From SVEL01 sp045125245 (GTDB taxonomy: Bacteria > Bacillota > Clostridia > Lachnospirales > Lachnospiraceae), in contig JBGVNF010000052.1 of assembly GCA_045125245.1 (NCBI GenBank), forward strand, positions 5,795 through 69,794: 64,000 bases of DNA, in the 5' to 3' direction. This document shows positions 1-7,318 of the stretch, piece after piece. Position 1 is the first letter of the stretch; each line of letters opens with the position of its first letter. Made by a program: the position numbers and the translations under genes. The notes below the pieces were generated by a model. That model was not told where the DNA came from and did no database searches. It saw nothing but the letters and a program-made list of their open reading frames with translations.

Positions 1-122
1 CACACAGTATCTATAGCCGAAAAAACCTTTGCCGTTCTGCTCATAGAAGAATCATCATTACACACTGTCATATCTTTAATTAAATGAGTATTTTCCCACA
101 TCTTCGCCCATATACGAAACAT
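1..122 (-). CDS. Partial CDS, N-terminal 40 residues of a small conserved protein
   Basis: An ATG at 122-120 follows a good ribosome site (AGGAG, 8 nt upstream). The frame stays open to the window edge and begins MFRIWAKMWENTHLIKDM. It lies 17 bp after the HAD phosphatase stop codon on the same strand, so it is probably the next gene of that operon. The opening resembles short conserved Lachnospiraceae proteins of about 80 residues with no assigned function, but this is from memory. No function can be given. Confidence 0.6.
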   Translation of the reverse strand, partial: MFRIWAKMWENTHLIKDMTVCNDDSSMSRTAKVFSAIDTV

Positions 123-139
123 ATTAAACTCCTAGTATC

Positions 140-946
140 TTAAAAAAACTTCTTTATAGCATCAGCTACTCCATCCTCATCACAAGATGGCGCTATATAA
201 TTTGCTACAGCTTTAGTCTCCGCACAAGCATTTGCCATAGCTACTCCCATACCCGCGAAGTTAACCATACTTACATCATTAAAGCCGTCGCCACATGCTA
301 CAAGCTTTGTAGAATCCATTCCCAGCTTATCAAGAAGTCTATCTAAGGATTTTGCTTTATCAATTCCCATAGGAACTATCTCCATAAAGAATGGTTCTGA
401 ACGGAAAATATTTAATCTATCTTCAAATCTCTTCTGCATAATAGGAAGAAGCTGCTCCAACCTCTCTGGTTCATCCACAAACAAAAATTTGTCTGGCGCA
501 AAATCCACTTCCTCTTCCATTGACTCCACACCTCTTACATTCATATGAGTTACATAAGCTTCTATTCTAGTATATTTATTATCTGGCTCTGTAGCTATTA
601 TTTCGTCGTTCTTATAAGTAACTATAGGCACATCATATTCTGCCGCAGCCTGACACACTTCCTTTGCAAGTTCCACAGGAATAGTCTGATTGTACACTAC
701 CTTACCCGACTTACATTCAATAATCTTTCCACCATTAAATGCAAGAATATAGCTCTCGTATTTATCAAAATCCAGTTCCGCTGCTACGTGTTCAATTCCC
801 TTAGTTGGTCTACCTGATACCAATGCAACCGGAACACCTGCTTCTTGTATTCTTCTAATCTCACTTCTAACGCCTGGTGTTATCTCTTTCTTCGAATTAG
901 TTACTGTTCCATCGATATCCAATGCTAAAAAGCCATATTCACTCAT
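140..946 (-). CDS. Cof-type HAD-superfamily hydrolase (sugar/nucleotide phosphatase)
   Basis: This 268-residue protein has the haloacid dehalogenase motifs in order: DIDGT at residues 10-14 (nucleophile Asp and acid/base Asp), a motif II serine in LVSGR near 44, a lysine in the IDKAKS segment, and GDGFND near 219-224 for magnesium binding. The middle region fits the Cof-type (C2) cap. Family members dephosphorylate small phosphorylated metabolites such as sugar phosphates; the substrate cannot be read from sequence. The second ATG (946) was chosen because AGGAGG lies 5 nt before it and only 2 nt before the first ATG. It ends the luxS-nucleosidase operon, 15 bp after the nucleosidase gene. Confidence 0.88.
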   Translation of the reverse strand: MSEYGFLALDIDGTVTNSKKEITPGVRSEIRRIQEAGVPVALVSGRPTKGIEHVAAELDFDKYESYILAFNGGKIIECKSGKVVYNQTIPVELAKEVCQAAAEYDVPIVTYKNDEIIATEPDNKYTRIEAYVTHMNVRGVESMEEEVDFAPDKFLFVDEPERLEQLLPIMQKRFEDRLNIFRSEPFFMEIVPMGIDKAKSLDRLLDKLGMDSTKLVACGDGFNDVSMVNFAGMGVAMANACAETKAVANYIAPSCDEDGVADAIKKFF

Positions 947-961
947 CATTTCCTCCTAAAA

Positions 962-1654
962 TTATATTGCTTTAATCATTTCCTTCATAAGCTTTACAGA
1001 ATTCTCTATAGCCATCGCTTCAAAAGTTGGATAATCCATACTTGCAGAATCATCAGCCTTATCTGAAATAGCTCTTATAATAAGGAATGGAATACTATTA
1101 AGATATGCTGCATGAGCAATAGCGGCTCCCTCCATTTCACAGCAATATCCATCATATGTAGATATCAAATCATTCTTGACAGTCTTATCTGAAATAAACT
1201 GGTCACCTGTAAGCACTCTTCCCACATGTACATTTACATCAGGGCATGCTACCTTACAAGCATCTGTTGCCACCTGAATAAGCTTCTCGTCTCCCTTAAA
1301 TGTAGAAGTCTCCATTCTAGGAATAACACCTCTGTCATAGCCAAATGCTACCGCATCCATATCATGCTCTATCGCATCCTTAGATAATACTATATCTCCA
1401 ATATTGATTTCATTTCTTAAAGAGCCTGCAATACCAGTATTGATAATGCAACCTACATTATACTTATCTGCAAGAATCTGCGCACACATACCTGCGTTTA
1501 CCTTACCGATTCCCGAACGAACGATAACTACTTCTTTCCCCTCTAATAAACCTTTAACAAAATTCATCCCAGCTACAGTAGTTACCTCTGCGCCTTCAAG
1601 AACCTCCTTAAGCTTATTAACCTCTTCATCCATTGCACCTATAATTCCTATCAT
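962..1654 (-). CDS. mtnN: 5'-methylthioadenosine/S-adenosylhomocysteine nucleosidase
   Basis: The 230-residue product cleaves adenine from S-adenosylhomocysteine and methylthioadenosine in the cytosol and supplies S-ribosylhomocysteine to LuxS. It opens MIGIIGAMDEEV, the typical N-terminus with the catalytic Glu region. It carries EMEGAA, which contacts the ribose, and ISDKAD, which holds the catalytic Asp. Length matches the Pfs/MtnN family (about 230). The start is the second ATG, 7 nt after AAAGGA; a first ATG two codons upstream is too close to it. It lies immediately downstream of luxS, so consecutive steps of one pathway are co-transcribed. Confidence 0.95.
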   Translation of the reverse strand: MIGIIGAMDEEVNKLKEVLEGAEVTTVAGMNFVKGLLEGKEVVIVRSGIGKVNAGMCAQILADKYNVGCIINTGIAGSLRNEINIGDIVLSKDAIEHDMDAVAFGYDRGVIPRMETSTFKGDEKLIQVATDACKVACPDVNVHVGRVLTGDQFISDKTVKNDLISTYDGYCCEMEGAAIAHAAYLNSIPFLIIRAISDKADDSASMDYPTFEAMAIENSVKLMKEMIKAI

Positions 1655-1730
1655 ATGCATTTCCTTTCTAATAGATTATTTCCAATCTTTTTAAATTTAC
1701 TTATAAAACTGAACTATTCTATATTTATCC

Positions 1731-2210
1731 TTACTCTGGATATACAAGTCTAGTGTTATCAATATTATCAAGTACATCATTTATAAACTTATTAGCAATA
1801 AAATTCGCCATAGGAAGATTCATATCAAGATAATTGCCACAATCCTTAGCAGATGCACCAGGCACCTCATCATGATAATCTCTTATAAATACAAACATTT
1901 CCTTTATAAGCTCTACTATATCTTCTGACTTGTAATCTCCTGCAAGAAGAAGATAAAATCCTGTTCTGCAGCCCATCGGTCCAAAGTAAACAGTTTTGCT
2001 GCCGTACTCCTTATGATTTCTAAGGAAAGTCGCTGCCAAATGCTCTATAGTATGTATCTCTGCAGTATTCATAACAGGCTCAAAATTTGGTCTTGTAACT
2101 CTTATATCAAAAGTAGTTACCACACTTTCGCCTACATTATCTTTTCTAGAAACATATATACCCGGTAAAAGCTTTAAATGGTCGATTGTAAAACTGGCAA
2201 TTTTCTCCAT
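1731..2210 (-). CDS. luxS: S-ribosylhomocysteine lyase LuxS (AI-2 synthesis)
   Basis: LuxS cleaves S-ribosylhomocysteine to homocysteine and the AI-2 precursor DPD. The 159-residue protein shows the metal-binding HTIEH motif (H53 and H57, with catalytic E56), the catalytic cysteine C81 in GPMGCRTGF, and the third metal ligand C124 in GASAKDCGNY. Length is normal for the family. A GAGGAG ribosome site precedes the ATG. It sits between a TSCPD-domain gene and mtnN on the minus strand, so it belongs to the activated-methyl cycle and may contribute to quorum signalling. Confidence 0.97.
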   Translation of the reverse strand: MEKIASFTIDHLKLLPGIYVSRKDNVGESVVTTFDIRVTRPNFEPVMNTAEIHTIEHLAATFLRNHKEYGSKTVYFGPMGCRTGFYLLLAGDYKSEDIVELIKEMFVFIRDYHDEVPGASAKDCGNYLDMNLPMANFIANKFINDVLDNIDNTRLVYPE

Positions 2211-2233
2211 AATCTGTCTCCTCTCGTATAAAG

Positions 2234-2470
2234 CTACATTGTTTGTCTCAAAGCTTTTGCAAGCTGGTCAGGACATGATGTTCCTCTTCCACGACAGTCG
2301 ATTCCCTCAAGACGTGAAATAGCCTCCTCTACATCCATACCTTTAACTAATGCTGCAACACCCTGTGTATTTCCATGACATCCGCCAACAAATTCTACTG
2401 ACTGGATGATACCATTTTCAACTTCTACATTAATAGCTGTGGAACAAGTTCCTCTTGTAACATATCTCAT
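2234..2470 (-). CDS. TSCPD domain-containing small protein
   Basis: This 78-residue protein contains GTSCPDQLAKAL near its C-terminus, which gives the TSCPD domain its name, and several cysteines (CSTAI, GGCHGN, DCRGRG). The TSCPD domain is also found at the end of some ribonucleotide reductases, where it is thought to bind metal or nucleic acid; the stand-alone form has no settled function. The ATG at 2470 follows GTGAGGA. An upstream in-frame extension is rejected because it runs through the palindromic promoter region. It is the first gene of the luxS operon, 23 bp before luxS. Confidence 0.85.
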   Translation of the reverse strand: MRYVTRGTCSTAINVEVENGIIQSVEFVGGCHGNTQGVAALVKGMDVEEAISRLEGIDCRGRGTSCPDQLAKALRQTM

Positions 2471-2503
2471 AAAATAATCCTCACTTTCTGTGAAATAAAC
2501 TAA

Positions 2504-2550
2504 AAATATATCTGCTAGATAGTATAACATCTAGCAGATATATTTATCAA
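2504..2550 (-). promoter_or_regulatory. Promoter of TSCPD-luxS-mtnN operon with overlapping palindrome
   Basis: On the minus strand, TTGATA (2550-2545) and TATACT (2526-2521) are separated by 18 bp, a plausible sigma-A promoter. A perfect inverted repeat with 17-bp arms (2504-2520 and 2529-2545) covers the spacer and the expected start site, with the -10 box in the 8-nt loop. The structure could be an operator. It could also be a terminator hairpin for transcripts from the right, since a short T-run follows it on the minus strand. Both readings rest on sequence alone. Confidence 0.55.
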
Positions 2551-2576
2551 GAGAAAGGTTATTTCTCTGTAATACG

Positions 2577-2672
2577 TTATTTTGATTTAGCCAACTCCTT
2601 CTGTTTTGCTAACAACGGATAAAACATATCCTCAGGATTTGTACATTTAAAATCATACATCAACTTACCAAT
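2577..2672 (-). pseudogene. Remnant of an Rpn/PD-(D/E)XK transposase-family gene
   Basis: Read on the minus strand this segment encodes GKLMYDFKCTNPEDMFYPLL followed by AKQKELAKSK and a stop. The first part closely matches GKLMHDFRCTNPEDMFYTLL inside the intact gene at 5018-5836, and the last residues match that gene's C-terminus. The roughly 65 codons between them are missing. The breakpoint coincides with a short repeat (CTGTTTT then CTAAC) present twice in the intact copy, which suggests deletion between direct repeats. It overlaps the last few bases of the gene at 2665 in another frame. Confidence 0.75.
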
Positions 2673-3579
2673 ATTGCCTAATATATCCTTCCGCCTGCGT
2701 CTCTGTCACCTCGTAATTTTCAACAAGCTTTTCTTGAACCTGTTTTTGAGCAACTCCAAAGTCTCTACACGATATTATCATTCGACGTATACTTTCACTT
2801 CGCTCAGATTCTATACCTGCTTCCATACCCTCACTTCTAGCTCTTTCAAAATCTTCCGCCCATATTTCCCTTAATGCTTCACACATATCCTTCGCCTCCT
2901 CAAAATGCGCTCTATTTGCCCTTACTATAACATTCATCACCGCTTTATACCGCTCATCCTTTTGATGTTTGACATATTCTTTTGCAATTTTATCTACAGT
3001 TTTTATTTCTTTTATATTACTAGATAAACTTTTAAGCCATAGATTTTCTCGTTCCGATAACTCAGACAAAACTAATATCTGTATCGGTATTCTATCTTTA
3101 GTTATATAATATATCCCCTTACCCTTTTTTTCAATACCCAAGCCTAGATTTTCCTTTAGATGTCTCACTAAGCTTTGTGGATATCCCGTACTAACATAAG
3201 TTATGGTTATTTCAGATATTTTTATAGCATCTACAAGGGTAGATTCCGCCTTATAAAACATAGCATATCCATATACCTTCCAAAAATCATCAATGCTTAT
3301 ATAATCGTCAGGACTCTTATACTCGATAATATTATGTTTCCTAAATATTTGACCAATATTTTTATGTATTATTTCATCGGTACGCTTTTTAATAATAAGA
3401 ACATCTATCTGCATTGGTTTCTTGCTTAGGTGATGCTCATTTTCAAATTGCAGCTTATGTGACTCCTCATCAAACTCAATCTGAATACCCGCATAAAAAG
3501 CAGGATGCCACTGTATCTTGCTTTTATCTTCGCCAACTTGTTGTTGTGTTTCCTTCTTATTTACTTTTGTACTATTAAT
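2665..3579 (-). CDS. PD-(D/E)XK nuclease-like protein of the Rpn/transposase group, apparent ATT start
   Basis: The reading frame is open from 3579 and gives 304 residues. The first ATG is 55 codons in and has no ribosome site. By contrast, AAAGGAG lies 7 nt upstream of an ATT codon at 3579-3577. The extension contains typical family sequence (WHPAFYAGIQIEF). D59 in QIDVLIIKK and E86/K88 in NIIEYKSP fit a PD-(D/E)XK nuclease core. The C-terminal third is a charged helical region. Similar proteins are multicopy in Lachnospiraceae and are suspected recombination-promoting nucleases; activity here is inferred. The gene may have lost its start codon and be inactive. Confidence 0.7.
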   Translation of the reverse strand: MNSTKVNKKETQQQVGEDKSKIQWHPAFYAGIQIEFDEESHKLQFENEHHLSKKPMQIDVLIIKKRTDEIIHKNIGQIFRKHNIIEYKSPDDYISIDDFWKVYGYAMFYKAESTLVDAIKISEITITYVSTGYPQSLVRHLKENLGLGIEKKGKGIYYITKDRIPIQILVLSELSERENLWLKSLSSNIKEIKTVDKIAKEYVKHQKDERYKAVMNVIVRANRAHFEEAKDMCEALREIWAEDFERARSEGMEAGIESERSESIRRMIISCRDFGVAQKQVQEKLVENYEVTETQAEGYIRQYW

Positions 3580-3651
3580 AATAAAGCTCCTTTCTTTGAA
3601 AAAAATTATGATACAACAAAAGTTGCTCCTACCAACCTTTATGGTATCGTA

Positions 3652-3708
3652 TTATTTAGTTATGTGTATTGGATTTTCGCAGAACACAAATGAAAATAAG
3701 CGACTCAT
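3652..3708 (-). CDS. Putative 18-residue leader peptide (copy A)
   Basis: A short frame MSRLFSFVFCENPIHITK lies in the 5' leader of the nuclease-like gene. Its ATG follows a GAGAGTAGG segment that could act as a ribosome site. The first 14 residues are identical to those of a second leader ORF at 6037-6120 in front of the other family member. The two copies share the 121-bp repeat, so identity alone does not prove translation. Confidence 0.3.
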   Translation of the reverse strand: MSRLFSFVFCENPIHITK

Positions 3709-3787
3709 AAAACCTACTCTCTAGAATAAATAAAATACTTCCTGCTTAAGAAAATAGTAACACTTTTTATTTAGATTAACAATAATT
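3667..3787. repeat. 121-bp direct repeat, copy A (promoter/leader module)
   Basis: This segment matches 6079-6199 at 120 of 121 positions, in the same orientation, while flanking sequences diverge. It lies upstream of the nuclease-like gene at 2665-3579 and contains a promoter-like pair and the start of a leader ORF. The rest of 3580-3893 is AT-rich, and nothing else was seen in it. Confidence 0.9.
3754..3782 (-). promoter_or_regulatory. Candidate sigma-A promoter in repeat copy A
   Basis: On the minus strand TTGTTA (3782-3777) and TACTAT (3759-3754) are separated by 17 bp. The element is identical in repeat copy B. The predicted transcript reads through the leader ORF into the nuclease-like gene. 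Confidence 0.45.
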
Positions 3788-3893
3788 ATTTATTTCTCGT
3801 TTGTATGCAAAAAGCAATGCGAAATAGAGCAAATTAATGACTGCTAATCAATAATTTGCTCTACTAAAATTTACTATATGTACATTTTAAATA

Positions 3894-4763
3894 TTAGTTT
3901 AATACCTCAAACTTAAATCCATTTTCCTTCGCATACTTCTCTACCTCTGAACCTGCTGGTGCTACAAATGTAATAGGTTTTGGTTCTCCTCCTATTTCGA
4001 AAAACTCATCCTTATGAAAACCTCTATTTCCGTCTAAGCATATTACTTTTTTAATATTACTACATAATGTAAACGCGCCAAATTCTACATTTGGACATCC
4101 TTCAAATGTTATAGTTTCTAATTTATCACAACCTGAAAATGCAGCTACTGTAATCTCCTCTACACTCTTTGGTATCGTAACTTCCTTAATATCTGTTGAA
4201 CCAAAGGCATTTGTTGCAATCGTCTTTACAGTACTAGGAATATTAATTTCATCAAATTTACCTAAATAAAATGCTTGACCTCCTATGCGTTCTATGCCTT
4301 CTTGCAACAAAACCTTTTCGATTTCAGCATCTAGGAAACAGCTACTACTAACAGCTTTTAGATTCTTGTTGAGAACTACTGCCTTATAATTATCTCTTAT
4401 AAACAATTCCTTGTCTAATTCAATAACATCTTTACCATCAATTTGATTTGGAATAACGACAACAGCATTTTCATCATCTTTTAACCAACATACCACTATT
4501 TTTACACCACCATCAACATCCTCATACACAAATTCTTCTGGTGATGTCTCAGGTAGTGATAGTAAATATTCATCTGTTAACTCATCTGCGTTATCAGCTT
4601 TTTTTTCAGTAGTATCTTCTTCAAGAGTTGATTCTTCGCCAGTACTAACTGTAGTGATAGCCGATGTTGTTTCGTTACTGCTTGTTTTTTCATCCTTTCC
4701 GCATGCCACTATACTCACTGTCATAATTGACACTAATCCCATAACTGCTAATTTCTTCTTCAT
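3894..4763 (-). CDS. Lipoprotein with BspA-type leucine-rich repeats
   Basis: The 289-residue protein begins with a lipoprotein signal: a basic MKKK, a hydrophobic stretch and a lipobox-like SIVAC with C21 as the predicted lipidation site. A Thr/Ser/Glu-rich linker to about residue 60 follows, then a domain with the spacing of LRR_5/BspA repeats (for example IERIGGQAFYLG, VKTIATNAFGS, VEEITVAAFSGC). Such proteins sit on the cell surface and often bind host or microbial ligands. The best ribosome site (AGGAG) is unusually far (15 nt) from the ATG, so translation may be weak. It appears to be transcribed alone. Confidence 0.8.
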   Translation of the reverse strand: MKKKLAVMGLVSIMTVSIVACGKDEKTSSNETTSAITTVSTGEESTLEEDTTEKKADNADELTDEYLLSLPETSPEEFVYEDVDGGVKIVVCWLKDDENAVVVIPNQIDGKDVIELDKELFIRDNYKAVVLNKNLKAVSSSCFLDAEIEKVLLQEGIERIGGQAFYLGKFDEINIPSTVKTIATNAFGSTDIKEVTIPKSVEEITVAAFSGCDKLETITFEGCPNVEFGAFTLCSNIKKVICLDGNRGFHKDEFFEIGGEPKPITFVAPAGSEVEKYAKENGFKFEVLN

Positions 4764-4807
4764 CTTAATTTCTTTAAACTCCTTTTATCTTTATAATTTT
4801 GCAAACT

Positions 4808-4838
4808 ATTATATATATATATATATGCTCCATGTCAA
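4808..4838 (-). promoter_or_regulatory. Promoter with (AT)n tract forming the spacer and -10 region
   Basis: On the minus strand a perfect -35 TTGACA (4838-4833) is followed by six bases and then an (AT)8 run (4826-4811). Two -10 registers exist: TATATA after 17 bp or TATAAT (4813-4808) after 19 bp. The expected start site is near 4801, about 38 nt before the lipoprotein ATG. Gain or loss of one AT unit would change the spacer by 2 bp. The remaining intergenic DNA to 5017 shows nothing recognisable. Confidence 0.6.
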
Positions 4839-5017
4839 GCAACTTTCTTGGCTCTATTTGCTTTTTTGGTAATTATTTACCTATACCATTTGCAACAATC
4901 TAAATCTTAGTTTCTATAAAGCTACGACTAAAAAATATGATGCATATAAAGATTCTTTACCATCGCTTTATACGCACTATACTATACATTTTTTAATTTC
5001 TAAAACTCAAAGCTATT

Positions 5018-5836
5018 TTATTTTGATTTAGCTAACTCTTCTATCACATTAATTGGAAGTCCTGTATACTTAGCAATTTTCTCTATTGAAATCTCATCAT
5101 CTTCAATCATCCTCTCAGCCAACTCCTTCTGTTTTTCTAACACCATTTCATCAGCCCTCTTCTCTACCAATTCTTCAACTGCCTTGCACATATCCTTTCT
5201 GCCTCCTTCCGTTTCCTTAAAATATTTAACCTGTTTTGCTAACAATGTATAAAACATATCCTCCGGATTTGTACATCTAAAATCATGCATCAACTTTCCA
5301 ATCGGTTCACTATCATTTTTATAGCTTCCATTCACATATATTATATGCGAGCCATCTACAAAATCTGCACCTGTTTCCTTAATCGTTCTTTCTATGTGAT
5401 ATAACGATAATCCAGCTCCTATAACATCATTCTCTGTAATAAATATTACATACGAATCATGTATATTTTTAAAATCCTGCTTTTCTTTAAGCATCCTTGT
5501 ATCAATCATACTGCTATGAAATCTTGCACGATGAAAATCTGCACCTCGGTCTGCTCGCTGAACCTCTACATCATATATCTTACCATCACTGTCTTTTGCA
5601 TAAATATCAATAGTAATTGACCTGCCACCAGCCATAGCGTTCTTATATTCTCGTTGTGCAACAACCTCTAATACTTTCAATTCTGACCTTTGTAAGATTA
5701 TATTTAATAATAATTCAGTTGCCTCTATATTTTTATCAAACACTAAATTCATTAAATCGTCATCTAACAAACGAAGCTTTGATATCATCTGCAGATTCTC
5801 CTGCATTCTTATGTCTAGTATCTCACTAGCCATGCA
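5018..5836 (-). CDS. Rpn family recombination-promoting nuclease / PD-(D/E)XK transposase family protein
   Basis: This 272-residue protein has the usual layout of the family. An N-terminal segment (LRLLDDDLMNLVFDKN) leads to a nuclease core with SITIDIYAKDSDGKIYDVEV then Q, where the Asp and the E-x-Q motif are the expected catalytic residues. A conserved GSHIIYVNGSY segment and a helical C-terminus follow. Family members promote RecA-independent recombination in E. coli; in Clostridia they are multicopy. The ATG at 5836 was chosen because AAAGG lies 9 nt upstream; longer starts at 5851 and 5884 have poorer sites. It carries the same 121-bp upstream repeat as the gene at 2665-3579. Confidence 0.82.
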   Translation of the reverse strand, partial: CMASEILDIRMQENLQMISKLRLLDDDLMNLVFDKNIEATELLLNIILQRSELKVLEVVAQREYKNAMAGGRSITIDIYAKDSDGKIYDVEVQRADRGADFHRARFHSSMIDTRMLKEKQDFKNIHDSYVIFITENDVIGAGLSLYHIERTIKETGADFVDGSHIIYVNGSYKNDSEPIGKLMHDFRCTNPEDMFYTLLAKQVKYFKETEGGRKDMCKAVEELVEKRADEMVLEKQKELAERMIEDDEISIEKIAKYTGLPINVIEELAKSK

Positions 5837-6036
5837 ATCATCCCTTTCCATTATAAACTTTTTTTGTTCTTTTCTCAATATCATAAACTAAAATATTAAA
5901 ATAATGTTTCCAAGGAAAATATCACATTTATCCTCATTGATTTAATTACAAAACATATACTTATCAATATAAATTTAGCTGACTCATTTCCAAACTTAAT
6001 CTCAAATAATAATGTTATTGCAATAAAATAATGCTA

Positions 6037-6120
6037 CTAAAACCTCTTCAAAATATAAAACATTAATTTAATTATAAATATTGGATTTTCGCAGAACACA
6101 AATGAAAATAAGCGACTCAT
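6037..6120 (-). CDS. Putative 27-residue leader peptide (copy B)
   Basis: The frame begins MSRLFSFVFCENPI like copy A, then diverges at the end of the 121-bp repeat and stops at 6037. It lies between the candidate promoter in repeat copy B and the nuclease gene at 5836. Translation is not proven. Confidence 0.25.
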   Translation of the reverse strand: MSRLFSFVFCENPIFIIKLMFYILKRF

Positions 6121-6199
6121 AAAACCTACTCTCTAGAATAATTAAAATACTTCCTGCTTAAGAAAATAGTAACACTTTTTATTTAGATTAACAATAATT
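6079..6199. repeat. 121-bp direct repeat, copy B
   Basis: This copy matches 3667-3787 with one A/T difference and no gap. It lies about 240 bp upstream of the nuclease gene start at 5836. The remaining DNA between 5837 and 6334 is AT-rich, and nothing else was identified in it. Confidence 0.9.
6166..6194 (-). promoter_or_regulatory. Candidate sigma-A promoter in repeat copy B
   Basis: It has the same TTGTTA, 17-bp spacer and TACTAT arrangement as copy A, on the minus strand. It would drive the leader ORF at 6120 and the nuclease gene at 5836. Confidence 0.42.
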
Positions 6200-6334
6200 T
6201 TTTTGTATCTTGTCTGTCTACAAATTTCACGGCTTTTTAAAAACTTTGTCGAACGCTTTTCCTTGCCAATCTCCCCTTAAATGCTATGCTTAATTATTAT
6301 AAAGAAATATCAACAACGAAAGGCGGACAACTAT

Positions 6335-7054
6335 ATGAACTCTTCTACAATTTATTTTATAAAAGCGACCATTTTTATACTTGCTCTATTTCCATTTGTT
6401 TTAGAATTATTTGCTTTTATATGTATCTTAAGATACAGAAAATACGCCACTAATATAAGCAAAAATACCAATGACTTTTTTCGAGCTATCAAGCTTAGAT
6501 ACACCAATTCAGCCAAGCTCAACATCCCTGTACGCTCATCCAAAAGCTTTATTAAGAAAGTACTTCTTGGCAGTGAGGGACTTATGACTTACATATTTAC
6601 TATAGATAGATTATCTCTATTTATTACATGTATTAACTTATTTGCTTCTGTTGCTTTTGCAATTAAAGGCCACACAAATTTTACATACATCATAGCGATT
6701 ATGTCTATTTCTTTTTATCTATTTAGACAAGGCTGCGCTCTAGAAGCCCATAGCGACTTTATAATATCTATGACAGAAGACTATCTGGATAATACACTCT
6801 ATCACAGAGTTAAACCCATAAGAGAGAATGGAGCACATACAGCTATAGCAAACAAAGAGAACATTGTTAATGAAATAGATAATTCACACTCTGAGGCTGG
6901 TGATAATAAATCTACATTACACGATAATAAAACTCAGCTCAAAAAAGCCGCTGCGATGCAATTAGCCGCTAGTAGCAATACTGATGATTCCACAGCAGTA
7001 CCTGCCGCAACCAACCATATCATCGAATCAATATTGCACGAATTCTTAAGCTAA
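6335..7054 (+). CDS. Membrane protein of unknown function with three predicted helices
   Basis: The 239-residue product starts at the ATG at 6335, preceded by AAAGGCGG 8 nt upstream; an earlier in-frame ATG lacks a ribosome site. A first helix covers about residues 7-32 (FIKATIFILALFPFVLELF). A basic loop follows, then two more helices between about 95 and 140. The tail from about 165 is polar and Ala/Thr/Asn-rich. I do not recognise the family. It is alone on the plus strand between two minus-strand units, and a tRNA gene follows. Confidence 0.65.
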   Translation: MNSSTIYFIKATIFILALFPFVLELFAFICILRYRKYATNISKNTNDFFRAIKLRYTNSAKLNIPVRSSKSFIKKVLLGSEGLMTYIFTIDRLSLFITCINLFASVAFAIKGHTNFTYIIAIMSISFYLFRQGCALEAHSDFIISMTEDYLDNTLYHRVKPIRENGAHTAIANKENIVNEIDNSHSEAGDNKSTLHDNKTQLKKAAAMQLAASSNTDDSTAVPAATNHIIESILHEFLS

Positions 7055-7117
7055 AATATATTCATTTCATTGACTCCATCACCAATATTTGTTATTATTA
7101 CTTTGTTATTTTTATTT

Positions 7118-7189
7118 GCCTTCTTAGTTAAATGGATATAACAAACCCCTCCTAAGGGTTAGTTGTGAGTTCGATTCTCGCAGAGGGCA
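7118..7189 (+). tRNA. tRNA-Arg (anticodon CCU)
   Basis: A full cloverleaf folds. The acceptor stem GCCTTCT/AGAGGGC has 7 pairs including one G-T. The D-stem is GTTA/TAAC, and the anticodon stem AACCC/GGGTT carries the loop CTCCTAA with anticodon CCT at 7151-7153. A 4-nt variable loop and the T-stem GTGAG/CTCGC with loop TTCGATT complete it. The CCA end is not encoded. It reads AGG codons. Confidence 0.92.
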
Positions 7190-7260
7190 TTACAAATTAA
7201 ATATAGACATGGTATAGAAATAAAAGGAAATGAAAGCTTAATTATACAGCTTAATCCATA

Positions 7261-7310
7261 ATAATACAGAGGCTGTGACTCTTCTTAAGTCACAGCCTCC
7301 GCTATTATAA
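7261..7310. terminator. Bidirectional terminator hairpin
   Basis: A 12-bp perfect stem (GAGGCTGTGACT at 7269-7280 and its complement at 7288-7299) with a 7-nt loop is extended by AT-rich pairing outside. It lies between the tRNA-Arg and the converging DUF3881 gene and can serve both. Confidence 0.75.
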
Positions 7311-7318
7311 TATATGCT

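Noticed and set aside
2471..2530. Longer start for the TSCPD protein
   Set aside because: The extension runs through the palindromic promoter region and has no ribosome site; GTGAGGA fits the ATG at 2470.
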